Shown: positions 53,707 to 63,793 of the stretch, piece by piece
Position numbering within the stretch: position 1 is the first letter of the stretch
How the letters are laid out: every line of letters starts with the position of its first letter
Source: DASVCS01 sp036381495
Lineage (GTDB): Bacteria; Gemmatimonadota; Gemmatimonadetes; Longimicrobiales; RSA9
Direction: 5' to 3'
NCBI GenBank assembly: GCA_036381495.1
Contig: DASVCS010000059.1
Span: 89,333 to 153,332 of the forward strand
Length of the DNA stretch: 64,000 nt
Program-made: the position numbers and the translations under genes
Notes under the pieces: generated by a model
Told to the model about the DNA's origin: nothing
Seen by the model: the letters and a program-made list of their open reading frames with translations, nothing else
Database searches by the model: none

Positions 53707-54506
53707 TGCGACGTACGCTCTGCCTCGCGCTCGCCCTGGCCGCCGCGTTCGCGGACGCCGCGACCGCACGCGCGCAGGGCCCCGAGTACCGCCGCTTCCG
53801 CCGGGAGGAGCGCGTCGATTGGGACAACCTGCCGCCCAACGCGCCGTACGACGGGCGTTTCAACTTCGTGCGCATCCGCTTCGAGCAGGAAGGCCGCCGG
53901 GGCGGTTGGGGCTGGGGTTGGCGCCGGCGCCCGTTGTGGGGCCACGACTATCCCCGCGCCGGCCGCAACTTCACGCAGATCCTGGACGAGATCACCACGA
54001 TCCACCCACTCGTCGGCCCCGGCACGATCCTCACGCTCGATGACCCGGAGCTGTTCAAGTATCCGGTCGCCTACCTCTGCGAACCCGGCGGCTGGGTCCC
54101 GTCCGATGCGGAAGTCGAAGGATTGCGCAACTACCTGCTCAAGGGCGGGTTCATCATCTTCGACGACTTCTCGGGCCGCGATTGGTTCAACTTCGTCGCC
54201 CAGATGCGTCGCGTGCTCCCCGACGCCCGGCTCATCCCGCTCGACACGTCGCACCCGATCTTCCACGCGTTCTTCAAGATCGAGTCGCTCGACTTCAACG
54301 GCATGGGCTACCGCGGCCGCAACCCCCAGTACTACGGCATCTTCGAGGACAACGACCCGGACAAGCGGCTGATGGTCGTGGTCAACTACGACAACGACAT
54401 CGGCGAGTACTGGGAGTACTCCGCGACCGGCTTCATGCCGATCGATCTGACCAACGAGGCATACAAGCTGGGCGTCAACTACGTGATGTACGCGTTGACG
54501 CATTGA
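53706..54506 (+). CDS. DUF4159 domain protein
   Basis: A 266-residue exported protein (signal LALALAAAFADAATARAQGP). The DUF4159 domain reads FNFVRIRFE, then YPRAGRNFTQILDEITTIHP, LKGGFIIFDDFSGRDWFNFV, LDTSHPIFHAFFKIES and FEDNDPDKRLMVVVNYDNDI. The fold is glutamine-amidotransferase-like, and the gene is a constant companion of MoxR-type AAA ATPases and VWA proteins. The start overlaps the previous stop by one base. A terminator hairpin follows. Confidence 0.87.
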   Translation: MRRTLCLALALAAAFADAATARAQGPEYRRFRREERVDWDNLPPNAPYDGRFNFVRIRFEQEGRRGGWGWGWRRRPLWGHDYPRAGRNFTQILDEITTIHPLVGPGTILTLDDPELFKYPVAYLCEPGGWVPSDAEVEGLRNYLLKGGFIIFDDFSGRDWFNFVAQMRRVLPDARLIPLDTSHPIFHAFFKIESLDFNGMGYRGRNPQYYGIFEDNDPDKRLMVVVNYDNDIGEYWEYSATGFMPIDLTNEAYKLGVNYVMYALTH

Positions 54507-54508
54507 CG

Positions 54509-54529
54509 GGGCGGCGCGGAGCGCCGCCC
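54509..54529 (+). terminator. hairpin ending the VWA-DUF4159 operon
   Basis: GGGCGGCGC-gga-GCGCCGCCC, a 9-bp perfect stem starting 3 bp after the stop codon and touching the R1 repeat. Confidence 0.55.
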
Positions 54530-54875
54530 GGGCTAGGGCTAGGGCTAGGGCTGGGGATTGCCCGGGAGGGGGTGTGGTGGAGGGGAGGACGGCCCGGGCG
54601 TGGCCGCGAACGGCCGGGAACGGGGGCGGGAGCGGGAACGTTTACGTTTACGGGATGGGGGCGGCCGGGAGCGGGGCCGCGCACGCGCCCGCGCACCCGC
54701 ACGCGCACGGGAGAGGGGGAGAGGGGACGGGAGCGGGGACGGAAAGAGAATCGGGATCGAACGGCGCAGTGGGCGGCGGCAATGCGCACGAGCAGGTATT
54801 CGCGCACGCGCACGGCGGGAGCCGGGGGGCCGAGGGAGCGCCCCACCCTAGCCCCAGCCCTAGCCCTAGCCCTAA
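54530..54875. repeat. R1 repeat copy d, bracketed by inverted GGGCTA arrays
   Basis: Starts with GGCTAGGGCTAGGGCTAGGG and ends with the inverse array AGCCCTAGCCCTAGCCCTAA, with at least 21 matching bases between the two arms. Inside are the TGCCCGGGAGGGGGTGTGG block, the exact 27-bp core at 54628-54654 and the alternating CGCACGCGCCCGCGCACC block. It separates the DUF4159 gene from moxR; the ribosome binding site of moxR follows within 5 bp of its right end. Confidence 0.82.
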
Positions 54876-54890
54876 TCAAGAGGAGGAATC

Positions 54891-56024
<1,134 letters not shown>

Positions 56025-56082
56025 GCCGGCCCACTGCGCGCGCCCGGGGCGATGCCCCTGCTCGACGACGGAAGGGAGATCC

Positions 56083-56523
56083 ATGTACCGCCGCGACTAC
56101 ATCCTCCGGATGATCGAGGAGATCGGCCAGGTCCTGGTCCACCTGCGCCGGATGATCCTTGGCGGCGCCGCCCCGGCCGAGGAAGTCGACCGGGAACTCC
56201 GTTCCGCCGCGCGGCGCGGGGGCGTGGACCTCGATGTCGCCCGGGTCGCGACCGCCGATACGCTGGTCATGCTGATCTCCGGCGGCGGCGAGGCCGATCC
56301 GTCGCGCGGTTGGCTCCTGGCCGAGCTGCTCTATCTGGACGGGCTGGAAGCGGAGACGAACGGCCGGGTGGACGCCGCACGCGCGAGCTACGACAAGGCG
56401 CTGCGGCTCTACTCGCTGGTCGCGCCGGCCGGCGGGTTCCTCGTCGGGTGGCCCGAGGCGACGGAGCGGATGGCGGAGATCCGGTCGCGGCTGGAACGGC
56501 TGGATGCCGGCGCGACGCAGTGA
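56083..56523 (+). CDS. DUF6483-like helical protein
   Basis: A 146-residue all-helical protein. The opening DYILRMIEEIGQVLVHLRRM matches a small family known as DUF6483. The second half is TPR-like (GRVDAARASYDKALRLYSLV). GAAGGGAGA precedes the ATG. It sits where a DUF58 gene is normally found after moxR, but it is not related to DUF58. Function unknown. Confidence 0.65.
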   Translation: MYRRDYILRMIEEIGQVLVHLRRMILGGAAPAEEVDRELRSAARRGGVDLDVARVATADTLVMLISGGGEADPSRGWLLAELLYLDGLEAETNGRVDAARASYDKALRLYSLVAPAGGFLVGWPEATERMAEIRSRLERLDAGATQ

Positions 56524-56610
56524 CCAGTGATGATGCCGCGGAAACGGGTGCAGCGAAAGCGCCCGCGGCGAATCGATCGAGCAGCGCGGACCAGACGCGG
56601 AGAGGCCTGC

Positions 56611-57813
56611 ATGATGCGCGCGATCGGTACCCCCTTGCTGTTGTCGTGCATGATCCTTCCGGGCGTTGTGGCGTGTCGAGATGAGTCGTCACCACCGTCG
56701 CCGCAGGTCGTGGTCACGGATTCGGCCGGGATGCTGTATGTCCGGCTGGCGGATCTCGACAGCATCACCGCGGAGCCGTGGCAGGCGGAAGAGGTCTACA
56801 ACACGGCCGCGGGCGCCGCGCCCATCGAGTGGTTCCGGGTGACCGCCGCCCGATTCCTCGCGGACGGATCGCTGGCGGTGGCGAACAGCGGGACGCCGGA
56901 GATCGTCTTTCTCGACGGTGCCGGCGCGGTGCAGCGCCGCATCGGCGGCGCGGGCGAGGGTCCGGGCGAGTTCCGGCACATTTCGGTGCTCCGACTGAAC
57001 CGTGCGGGCGAGCTGGTCGTGTACGACCCGCGCCTGGGCCGGTTGACGCGCATCGGTCCGGATGGGGAGATCCTCGGGACCCGGCGGTTCGCGCCGCCGA
57101 ATCGCGTCGTGGATCTCCTGCCCCTCGCGCTACTGGACGGCAGTCGGATCCTCGCCGTGTACGGCGGCCAACGGATCTTCGCCGCGGGCGGTGAACGCCG
57201 GGACTCGACGCCGCTGTTCGTGTTCGACTCGGCGGGCGCCGCCCTGGACACGCTCGGGGTCTGGCCGGCGCAGGAGTGGAGCTACATCTCGTTTGCCGAG
57301 GGCGCGGCGCGAAGGGAGGTGGGCTTCGGCCGGACACTCGCATACGCCGGCCGCAACGGGTACAGCGTTCTCGGCAGCACGGATTCGCTCGACCTGACGG
57401 TCTTCGACCGCACGGCCCATGCGGTCATGAGAGTCATCGGCGGCGGCGCCAACGATCCGGTGGCAGCCGCGGACGTCGAGCGCTGGCGCGCGGACCAGGA
57501 CGAGCAGATGGCGGCCGCGCCCGAGGCGCTCCGACGCGCTCTTTCGCAGACCCCGCACCGCGAGACCTATCCGGCGTTCGGCGCACTGCTCCTCGATGAC
57601 GCACGCCGGCTCTGGATCGGGTCGTACGTGCGACCGGGCCAGACCCGGCAGCGCTGGACCGTGATCGGAGCCGACGGCCAGCTCGACGGGACCGTCTTCC
57701 TGCCCGCGGACGCCCGGTTGCTCGATGTTGCCGGCGACCGGCTCGCATTGCTGCGGCGGAACGAGCTGGATGAGGAGTATATCGCGGTTCTGCGCCTCGT
57801 GCGTGCGTCGTAG
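56611..57813 (+). CDS. six-bladed beta-propeller lipoprotein
   Basis: A 400-residue lipoprotein (signal LLLSCMILPGVVAC). The body resembles 6-bladed propellers of the NHL/BF3641 type: FLADGSLAVANSGTPEIVFL, then DGAGAVQRRIGGAGEGPGEF with the recurrent GxGEGPGEF strand turn, VVYDPRLGRLTRIGPDGEIL and WTVIGADGQLDGTVFLPADA. Such proteins are very common in this group of phyla and probably bind ligands at the surface. Two consecutive ATGs are possible starts. Confidence 0.75.
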   Translation: MMRAIGTPLLLSCMILPGVVACRDESSPPSPQVVVTDSAGMLYVRLADLDSITAEPWQAEEVYNTAAGAAPIEWFRVTAARFLADGSLAVANSGTPEIVFLDGAGAVQRRIGGAGEGPGEFRHISVLRLNRAGELVVYDPRLGRLTRIGPDGEILGTRRFAPPNRVVDLLPLALLDGSRILAVYGGQRIFAAGGERRDSTPLFVFDSAGAALDTLGVWPAQEWSYISFAEGAARREVGFGRTLAYAGRNGYSVLGSTDSLDLTVFDRTAHAVMRVIGGGANDPVAAADVERWRADQDEQMAAAPEALRRALSQTPHRETYPAFGALLLDDARRLWIGSYVRPGQTRQRWTVIGADGQLDGTVFLPADARLLDVAGDRLALLRRNELDEEYIAVLRLVRAS

Positions 57814-58355
57814 TTCGCGACGGGCCGACCGCGTCGGGGCGAGGCGGCATCGTCCGCGGTCGCGGCGGCCACCTGATGCACCGCTGCGGGAGGGGATCGT
57901 CCGGTCCGTTCGACGCGGCGGCGGTAGGGCCATCGGTGGTGCTCGGCTCCCTCATGCTCGCGCACCCGGCGTTCGCGCTCACCTTCACCTTCCCAGTGGG
58001 TCGCCTACGGCGCGAGCGTCCGCGCCGCGCAGTACCCGACGCTCGGCGGCAAGGCCCGCGGCCTGCTGCACGGCCGCACGCACGTCGGCTTCCGGGACAT
58101 CCGCGCACGGGCGCGTGAAGGGGCGATGCTTGCCTGCGGCGGCTCGAAGGACTATCGTTCCGCCAGTACGCCAGGCGAAGCCCCGGACGTGCGCCGCGGT
58201 CGGCGTGTGCGTGTCGCCCGGCCCGCCGCATCAGGTATTGTTCCCGTCGCATCTCTCCCCGCCAGTTCCGGATCGGAGTCCGGCCGGCATCGGCGGACCC
58301 CCGAGCCGGCGAGTCGTTGCACCTGGTGATGTCCTGTTTGTTCTGGAGACCCTGT
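57814..58355. other. 540-bp gap holding a moxR scar
   Basis: No intact gene. Apart from the moxR-derived segment at 57997-58107 I see no recognisable coding sequence. Confidence 0.5.
57997..58107 (+). pseudogene. 111-bp duplicated fragment of the moxR gene
   Basis: Matches 55788-55898 of moxR at 107 of 111 bases without gaps. It would encode WVAYGASVRAAQYPTLGGKA, then RGLLHGRTHVGFRDIRA. It has no start codon and diverges abruptly at both ends, so it is a scar of a duplication or of a lost second copy. Confidence 0.8.
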
Positions 58356-58556
58356 ATGAACCCGGACACCGCATCCGCCGGCGCACTGCTGCGTCATACC
58401 GTGGCCGCGCTCGCATGTTGCGGCGGCAAGGCGATCCGCGGTGCGCCCGACGGTTTCAGCGATTTCCGCATCGGCCCGGGCTCGCGCACGCTCGTCGAGA
58501 TCGTCGCGGGGCGCGTCGGCGCAGCGCAGGCCGCGCCGCGCGTCGAGTTCGCGTGA
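58356..58556 (+). pseudogene. DinB-family N-terminal fragment
   Basis: A 66-residue frame beginning MNPDTASAGALLRHTVAALA, then IRGAPDGFSDFRIGPGSRTL and VEIVA. This is how one DinB-like (four-helix metal-binding) subgroup begins, with GPGTRTPVEILAHI expected next. The frame instead runs into GRVGAAQAAPRVEFA and stops, so about two-thirds of the gene, including the metal ligands, is gone. Confidence 0.45.
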
Positions 58557-58590
58557 TCCGTTCCCAACCATCTCCGACCCATCGCGAACC

Positions 58591-58944
58591 ATGACCCAAT
58601 TTCTCGATTCCGTCGTCGATTGGCTGTTCCGGAACTGGCCGCTGCTGTCCCTCCTCGGCGGCGGACTGCTGCTCTGGGAGTGGCTGGTGCGGATGGAGCC
58701 GGCCCGCGCGGCCGTCGTCCGCATGGCCGCCGTCGCCGCCGGCGTGCTCGGCGCGCTGGCCGCTCATCGCGCCGGCTACACGCCCGCGCTCATCGCATAT
58801 GCCGTGACGGCCACCCTCATCTTCATCGGTGTGCTCCGGCGGTCGAGCAACGCGCGGCTGGTGGGGCGGGCGGGGTGGAACGTGGCCGGCGCCGCAGGCT
58901 TCGCCATAGCGTACTACCTGGTGCACATCGGGGCGGTCCTGTAG
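58591..58944 (+). CDS. small membrane protein, four helices, unknown
   Basis: A 117-residue protein with hydrophobic segments at WLFRNWPLLSLLGGGLLLWE, AAVVRMAAVAAGVLGALAAH, LIAYAVTATLIFIGVL and AAGFAIAYYLVHIGAVL. No family recognised. The ATG is at 58591, with no strong ribosome binding site. Confidence 0.55.
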   Translation: MTQFLDSVVDWLFRNWPLLSLLGGGLLLWEWLVRMEPARAAVVRMAAVAAGVLGALAAHRAGYTPALIAYAVTATLIFIGVLRRSSNARLVGRAGWNVAGAAGFAIAYYLVHIGAVL

Positions 58945-59157
58945 GGGCGGCGCGCCGCCAGCGTTCGAGCCCATCGGACTCCGCAGCACACTGAGGTGCT
59001 GCGGATGGCCTCCCGCATCGGTCACGCCGACGTGCTCGGCGTGCTCGAACCCGAGGGTGGCTCCGACTCCCGGCAAACCGGTTGCTCACCCGCACCGCGC
59101 CGATTATCTTCAGTCCACTCCCCGATCCTTTTCTTCCATTCCCCTGGAGGCATCCCG

Positions 59158-60054
59158 ATGCGACCGCTGATGCTCGCGCTGGCGGGCCTGCTCGGCATGT
59201 CGAGCATTCCTGCCGTCGCGCAGGAGGACTCGGTCGATGAACGCTGGATGGCCGAGTTCGAGAGCTCCCTCACCTACCAACAGGGCACGATCACCCTCGG
59301 CGATGGGCTCGCCACGCTGCACGTGCCGGAAACGTTCCGCTTTCTCGGCCCCGACGACGCGGCACGGGTCCTCGTCGAGGGCTGGGGCAACCCGCCGGGC
59401 GAGCCGCCGCTCGGCATGCTCGTGCCAGCGGCCGTCAGCCCGCTCAGCGACGAGGGCTGGGGTGTGGTCATCACCTACGAGGAGGACGGCTACATCGAGG
59501 ACGATGACGCGGCGGAGCTGGACTACGCCGAGCTGCTGCGCAACATGCAGGAGGCCACGCGCGAGGAGAACCCGGCGCGGATCGAGGCGGGTTACCCGCC
59601 GATCGAGCTCGTCGGCTGGGCGGCACCGCCGCACTACGACTCGACCACCCACAAGCTCTACTGGGCGAAGGAGCTGAAGTTCGGGGACTATGCCGACCAC
59701 ACGCTCAACTACAACATCCGGGTCCTGGGGCGGAAGGGCGTGCTGGTGCTCAATGCGGTCTCGGCGATGCGCCAGCTCGAGGCCGTGGAAGCGGACATGC
59801 AGTCCGTGCTCGGCTTCGTCGAGTTCAACGAGGGACACCGGTACGCGGACTACATCCCGGGCGTGGACAAGGTCGCAGCCTACGGCATCGCCGGGCTGAT
59901 CGTGGGGAAGGTCGCGGCCAAGGTGGGACTGCTGAAGCTCCTGCTCGGCTTCGCCATCGCGGCCAAGAAGTTCGTGGTCGCGGGTGTGGTGGGGCTGGCG
60001 GCGGTCCTCGCGAAGGCGTTCGGGAAGAAGGAGCGGGAGCCGGACACGGTGTGA
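59158..60054 (+). CDS. DUF2167 family membrane protein
   Basis: A 298-residue exported protein: signal peptide (LMLALAGLLGMSSIPAVAQE), the DUF2167 domain with GTITLGDGLATLHVPETFRF, LGMLVPAAVSPLSDEGWGVV, YEEDGYIEDDDA and WAAPPHYDSTTHKLYWAKEL, and C-terminal membrane helices (AAYGIAGLIVGKVAAKVGLL onward) ending in a basic tail. Members occur in many Gram-negative bacteria without an assigned role. GGAGG precedes the ATG. Confidence 0.87.
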   Translation: MRPLMLALAGLLGMSSIPAVAQEDSVDERWMAEFESSLTYQQGTITLGDGLATLHVPETFRFLGPDDAARVLVEGWGNPPGEPPLGMLVPAAVSPLSDEGWGVVITYEEDGYIEDDDAAELDYAELLRNMQEATREENPARIEAGYPPIELVGWAAPPHYDSTTHKLYWAKELKFGDYADHTLNYNIRVLGRKGVLVLNAVSAMRQLEAVEADMQSVLGFVEFNEGHRYADYIPGVDKVAAYGIAGLIVGKVAAKVGLLKLLLGFAIAAKKFVVAGVVGLAAVLAKAFGKKEREPDTV

Positions 60055-60067
60055 ACGGCGCCCGCGC

Positions 60068-60877
60068 TTACAACGGCACCTCGAAGATGCGCGTCGTGAG
60101 GACGCCATCCTCGATGCGGACCCACCGGTAGTGCAGCGGCTGGATGCAGTAGAGCGGGGTCTCCTGTGGCACGAACTGCGGCGCGGTCGATCGCAAGCCG
60201 AAGACGGGAACGTCGCCGACCGTGGTCTCATACGTACAGTGGGCGTGGCCGCAGAAGATGCCCAGGACCGGCCTGCCACGCAGGATCGGCCACAGCTCGT
60301 GCACGTTCTCGGCAATGAAGTCGTCGACCCAGGGGATCCCGCTGGGGACGACGTGGTGGTGCAGGAGCAGCACCGATGGCACGTCCGCCGCGAGCGATTC
60401 GCGCAGGAAGCGAAACATCTCGGGATGACCGAACGCCTTCGCCGGGGCACCCCAGTCCAGCCCGATGAACCGGACGCCGCCGTGCTCGAACGCGAAGTTG
60501 TGCAGCGGCCGCGGGCTCGTCTGCGGCACCAGCCAGCGGAAGAAGCGGTCGCGGTCGTCGTGGTTGCCGGCGAGGAAAACCATGGGGACGTCGCGCCGGT
60601 GGCCGACGGAGACGATCCGATGCCCCGGCGCCCCGTCGGCGCCGCTCCGGGCGTCGAGCAGCCGGCAAACGTGTTGGTACCCGTCGTCGGACGGCACATC
60701 GACCGCGTCGCCGGTCGAGACGAGGAAGTCGATGTCATCGATCACGTGGCCGGCCATGTGTTCCAGCACCACGCGGAACGCGTAGGCGGTCGAGTACCCG
60801 CAGGTGAGGTCGTCTTCGGCCTCTCGCAGATGGTGGTCCGTGATCTGGACGAACGTGCACGTCATCGATCCGCTCAC
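60068..60877 (-). CDS. calcineurin-like metallophosphoesterase
   Basis: A 269-residue enzyme with all dimetal motifs in order: QITDHH (the D-x-H), STGDAVD, LAGNHDD, LLHHHVVP and CGHAHC. The profile is that of the CpdA/Icc-type phosphodiesterases, so a cyclic nucleotide or phosphoester substrate is plausible. The GTG at 60877 overlaps the upstream stop (GTGA) and is favoured by coupling; an ATG at 60865 is also possible. Cotranscribed with the lipoprotein gene before it. Confidence 0.87.
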   Translation of the reverse strand: MSGSMTCTFVQITDHHLREAEDDLTCGYSTAYAFRVVLEHMAGHVIDDIDFLVSTGDAVDVPSDDGYQHVCRLLDARSGADGAPGHRIVSVGHRRDVPMVFLAGNHDDRDRFFRWLVPQTSPRPLHNFAFEHGGVRFIGLDWGAPAKAFGHPEMFRFLRESLAADVPSVLLLHHHVVPSGIPWVDDFIAENVHELWPILRGRPVLGIFCGHAHCTYETTVGDVPVFGLRSTAPQFVPQETPLYCIQPLHYRWVRIEDGVLTTRIFEVPL

Positions 60878-61602
60878 CCCCGCACATCGTCGAGCGCTTC
60901 GGTCAGCTCGGCCACCATCCGGTCCGCCGCGAAATCGGCCAGTGACGCGAGTGCGCGCTCGATCTCGATGGTGGACATGCGGGCGAGGGCGATGGCCGTG
61001 ACGACGTCGTTGACCGACCGGTCATCCGCGCTGACGACGGAGGCGCGCACCGGCTCCGTGGCGTGAACGTCGGTGCTCCAGATGATGCGGCCGGTCTTCC
61101 CGTCGAGGAGCAGCACTTCGGAATCGATCGAGAAGTAGGCGCCCGATGTCCACGAGGAGGCGACGATCCCATATTTTCGGACGCGCAGTTCGAGTTCGTA
61201 GTCGGGGGCGGGCGCGTCCGTGACCGGCCGGGCGCGCAGGTGTCGCGCGGCGTTCTGGTGGGCGCGTTCGGCCATCCGGCCGCTCACGTCCACGGCGGCG
61301 GCCGCGCTGTCGAGCCGGGCGCGAAGCCGGTCCGCCTGCACCTCCCGGGCGATCTCGGCGCCGACCCGGAAAAGTGATTGGATGGGATTGTCCGGGTCCA
61401 CGTGCAGCGAGGCGCCGGTCAGCACCTCCGGGTACGGCGGCGCGATGGTCACGACGGAGAGCGTGCGTCCCCGAAAGTCGTACTCCGCCAGGTGGTGCTT
61501 CGGGCCGCAGGCCGAGGCGAGGAGCGCCGCGCCGGCAACGGGCGCGAGCGCGGCGATGCGTGCGCGCCGGGAGAGCGCCCGGATCGGAAGATCAGCCATC
61601 AT
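60874..61602 (-). CDS. lipoprotein, unknown function
   Basis: A 242-residue lipoprotein (signal AALAPVAGAALLASAC) with an AGGAG site before two ATGs. The mature part has LAEYDFRGRTLSVVTIAPPY, a helical middle, and YFSIDSEVLLLDGKTGRIIW, resembling assembly-type lipoproteins that report or hold a partner (compare GNA1162/PilP-like folds), but I cannot assign it. It overlaps the phosphoesterase gene. Confidence 0.65.
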   Translation of the reverse strand: MMADLPIRALSRRARIAALAPVAGAALLASACGPKHHLAEYDFRGRTLSVVTIAPPYPEVLTGASLHVDPDNPIQSLFRVGAEIAREVQADRLRARLDSAAAAVDVSGRMAERAHQNAARHLRARPVTDAPAPDYELELRVRKYGIVASSWTSGAYFSIDSEVLLLDGKTGRIIWSTDVHATEPVRASVVSADDRSVNDVVTAIALARMSTIEIERALASLADFAADRMVAELTEALDDVRG

Positions 61603-61752
61603 CGGCTCCTGGAGCGGTTCGCCTGGAAGCGAAGCGTGGATGTGGCCGGGGAGGCAGACAGGTATACACCGGCGGCAGCGGCGGGGGTTCCGGGGGCTGC
61701 CGAAAGCACGACCGGGTCGGAGACCGAAACAACCTTCTAAGGAAAGACGCAA

Positions 61753-62592
61753 ATGACGCTCCTGAACGCAGCCGTTGTCGCCGTTGCCGTTGGAACGTGT
61801 GCCGCTTCTGCCGCGGCGCAGGAAACGGGTCCCACAGACGCTTCACCTCTGGTCATCGGTGAGACGTTCACGATCGACTCCCGGGTTCTCGGCGAGACCC
61901 GCCGCATCAACGTGTATCTCCCTTCCGGATATTCCGGTACGCCCGAGGGTCCGCTGCCGGTCCTCTACATGCCGGATGGCGGGATCCGGGAGGATTTCCT
62001 TCACATCGCCGGACTCGTCCAGATTCTGGTGGCGAACGGGAGCATGCGGCCGTTCCTGCTGGTGGGTATCGAGAACACGGCGCGCCGGCGCGATCTGACC
62101 GGTCCGACCGAGAATCCCGAGGACCGGACCATCGCCCCCGTGGTCGGCGGCTCCGCAGCCTTCCGCAACTTCATCCGCTCCGAGCTGATGCCCGCCGTGG
62201 AGGCGCGGTATGAAACCACCGGCGAGACGGCGATTGTCGGCGAGTCGCTGGCCGGACTGTTCATCGTCGAGACGTTCCTTCTGGAACCCGACCTGTTCGA
62301 CACGTACATTGCCTTCGATCCGAGTCTCTGGTGGAATAACGGCGCGCTGGTCGAACACGCCGCCGAGCGCATCGGTGCCGCCGCGGGGCGTTCCATCTAC
62401 CTGGCCAGCAGCAGCCAGCCGGACATCGCCGAGCTCACCCGGAAGCTGGCGGACATCATGGCCGCGCACGCGCCGCCGGACGTGCGGTGGCACTATGAAG
62501 CCATGCCGGAAGAGACCCACGCGACGATCTACCACCCGGCGGCACTGCGCGCGTTTCGCCTCCTGTTCGAGCCGGAGGCGGCGGATCGGTGA
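61753..62592 (+). CDS. secreted alpha/beta esterase (IroE/Fes-like)
   Basis: A 279-residue exported hydrolase with a signal peptide (AAVVAVAVGTCAASAAAQET). The D-type esterase fold shows RRINVYLPSGYSGTPEGPLP, VLYMPDGG, VGIENTARRRDLTGP, the nucleophile elbow VGESLAG (Ser) and a terminal EETHATIYHPAALRAF giving the His. These are marks of the Esterase_D family (enterobactin/feruloyl/S-formylglutathione esterases). AAGGAAAG precedes the ATG. Substrate unknown. Confidence 0.87.
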   Translation: MTLLNAAVVAVAVGTCAASAAAQETGPTDASPLVIGETFTIDSRVLGETRRINVYLPSGYSGTPEGPLPVLYMPDGGIREDFLHIAGLVQILVANGSMRPFLLVGIENTARRRDLTGPTENPEDRTIAPVVGGSAAFRNFIRSELMPAVEARYETTGETAIVGESLAGLFIVETFLLEPDLFDTYIAFDPSLWWNNGALVEHAAERIGAAAGRSIYLASSSQPDIAELTRKLADIMAAHAPPDVRWHYEAMPEETHATIYHPAALRAFRLLFEPEAADR

Positions 62593-62743
62593 AAGCGGCC
62601 GCGGACTCCCGCTGGTCATCGAGGGACGGCCTGAAGAGACCGTGAAGGATGTCGGACAGATCATCCGGAGCGACGCCGGTCGCACGGCCCTGCCGTGTGG
62701 CCGGCGCTCCACCGTGACTCATCACTGCAAGGGAGCGTGAACC

Positions 62744-63265
62744 ATGCCCACGACGGTCGCACCCTCTTCGATCACCGGCCGCGACCGTGTATCGCGGCTG
62801 GTGCGCGCCGGCCTGCTGACCGGCATCACCGACGGTCTCTTCTCGAGCGTTCTGAGCGTCGCGTTCTACGATTCGACGGTGACGCGCCTCTTTCAGGGCG
62901 TCGCCGGCGTACTGCTGGGCAGGGCCGCGCTCGACGGCGGAACCACGACGGCCCTGATCGGCGTCCTCATGCATTTCGGCGTGGCCTTCGCCTGGTCCGC
63001 CGTGTTTCTGTTCCTGATCCTGCGGTCATCATGGATCCGACGCGTCCTCGCCGCTCGATACGGCGCGCTCAAGGTCGCGGCGCTCTATGGACCGTTCATC
63101 TGGATGGTCATGTCGCTGGTGGTCATCCCGCTGCTCACGAGGCGCCCGCCAGGGATCGGCATTCGCTGGTGGATCCAGTTCTTCGGTCACGTTCCGTTCG
63201 TTGGAGTCCCCATCGTGGCCTCCATCGGCAGAGGTTTGCGCGGCGCCGAGGATCAGAGCGCGTAA
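62744..63265 (+). CDS. small four-helix membrane protein, unknown
   Basis: A 173-residue protein with helices near LVRAGLLTGITDGLFSSVLS, TTALIGVLMHFGVAFAWSAV, FLFLILRSSW and YGPFIWMVMSLVVIPLLTRR. The last one, with its RRPP end, recurs in a family of uncharacterised bacterial membrane proteins. The ATG follows GGGAGCGTGAACC. Confidence 0.65.
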   Translation: MPTTVAPSSITGRDRVSRLVRAGLLTGITDGLFSSVLSVAFYDSTVTRLFQGVAGVLLGRAALDGGTTTALIGVLMHFGVAFAWSAVFLFLILRSSWIRRVLAARYGALKVAALYGPFIWMVMSLVVIPLLTRRPPGIGIRWWIQFFGHVPFVGVPIVASIGRGLRGAEDQSA

Positions 63266-63292
63266 TCACCGGTCGGCGTACGGGAGCGGGCC

Positions 63293-63562
63293 GTGCCGGC
63301 GGCGGATCCGGATCCCGGGAGGCGCCCCCGCCGGCTGCGCGTGGAGGCGCTCGCCTCGGCGGGAGACGCGGACTTCGCCGTGCCGTGGTCGCTCACGCAC
63401 GGGGACCGGGTCCTCATGACACTGCCCCGGGGAGCGGTGGTGCGGCAGACGATCAACCACCTGATCCATCATCGCGGCCAGCTCAGCGTGTATCTGCGGC
63501 TGAACGACGTGCCGCTGCCGCCGATCTACGGCCCGACGGCGGACGAGGGGTGGGGTGGGTAG
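63293..63562 (+). pseudogene. DinB-family C-terminal fragment
   Basis: The frame ends with LTHGDRVLMTLPRGAVVRQT, INHLIHHRGQLSVYLRLNDV and PLPPIYGPTADE. This is the C-terminal third of a DinB-like protein, with the HxxHHRGQ metal-ligand helix intact. The first two helices and any natural start are missing; the GTG at 63293 opens into unrelated sequence. It belongs to a different DinB subgroup from the fragment at 58356. Confidence 0.6.
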
Positions 63563-63596
63563 GCGGCCTCGGTGACTCCGGCGTGATGGGACGGCC

Positions 63597-63695
63597 TTAC
63601 CGGAACCGCTCGCGGATCGCGCGGATCTCCGCCTGTAGATCCGCGATCGGATCGAGTACGCGGCCGTAGTCGATTGCTGGCGAATAGATACCCGC
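63597..63695 (-). pseudogene. short C-terminal gene fragment, unrecognised
   Basis: On the minus strand a frame ends YSPAIDYGRVLDPIADLQAE, then IRAIRERFR and stop. The helix is regular and protein-like, but nothing coding precedes it. Possibly the tail of a lost gene. Weak. Confidence 0.2.
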
Positions 63696-63793
63696 GTAGG
63701 TTGGAGCGGCGCTACGCAGGGAACGTGAACGGCACGCGGGCAGCAGAGAACAAGCCTCGAGAGTTGCCCGATGCCACACAGCCATCGAGGTCC

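Noticed and set aside
50473..53769. A 1098-codon minus-strand open frame
   Set aside because: It is the shadow of the TPR-metallopeptidase gene, whose HExxH and TPR motifs are clear on the plus strand.
54530..54875. GGGCTA arrays as true telomeres or a contig end
   Set aside because: They are short, inverted around a 300-bp repeat and embedded between bacterial operon genes; they look like element ends.
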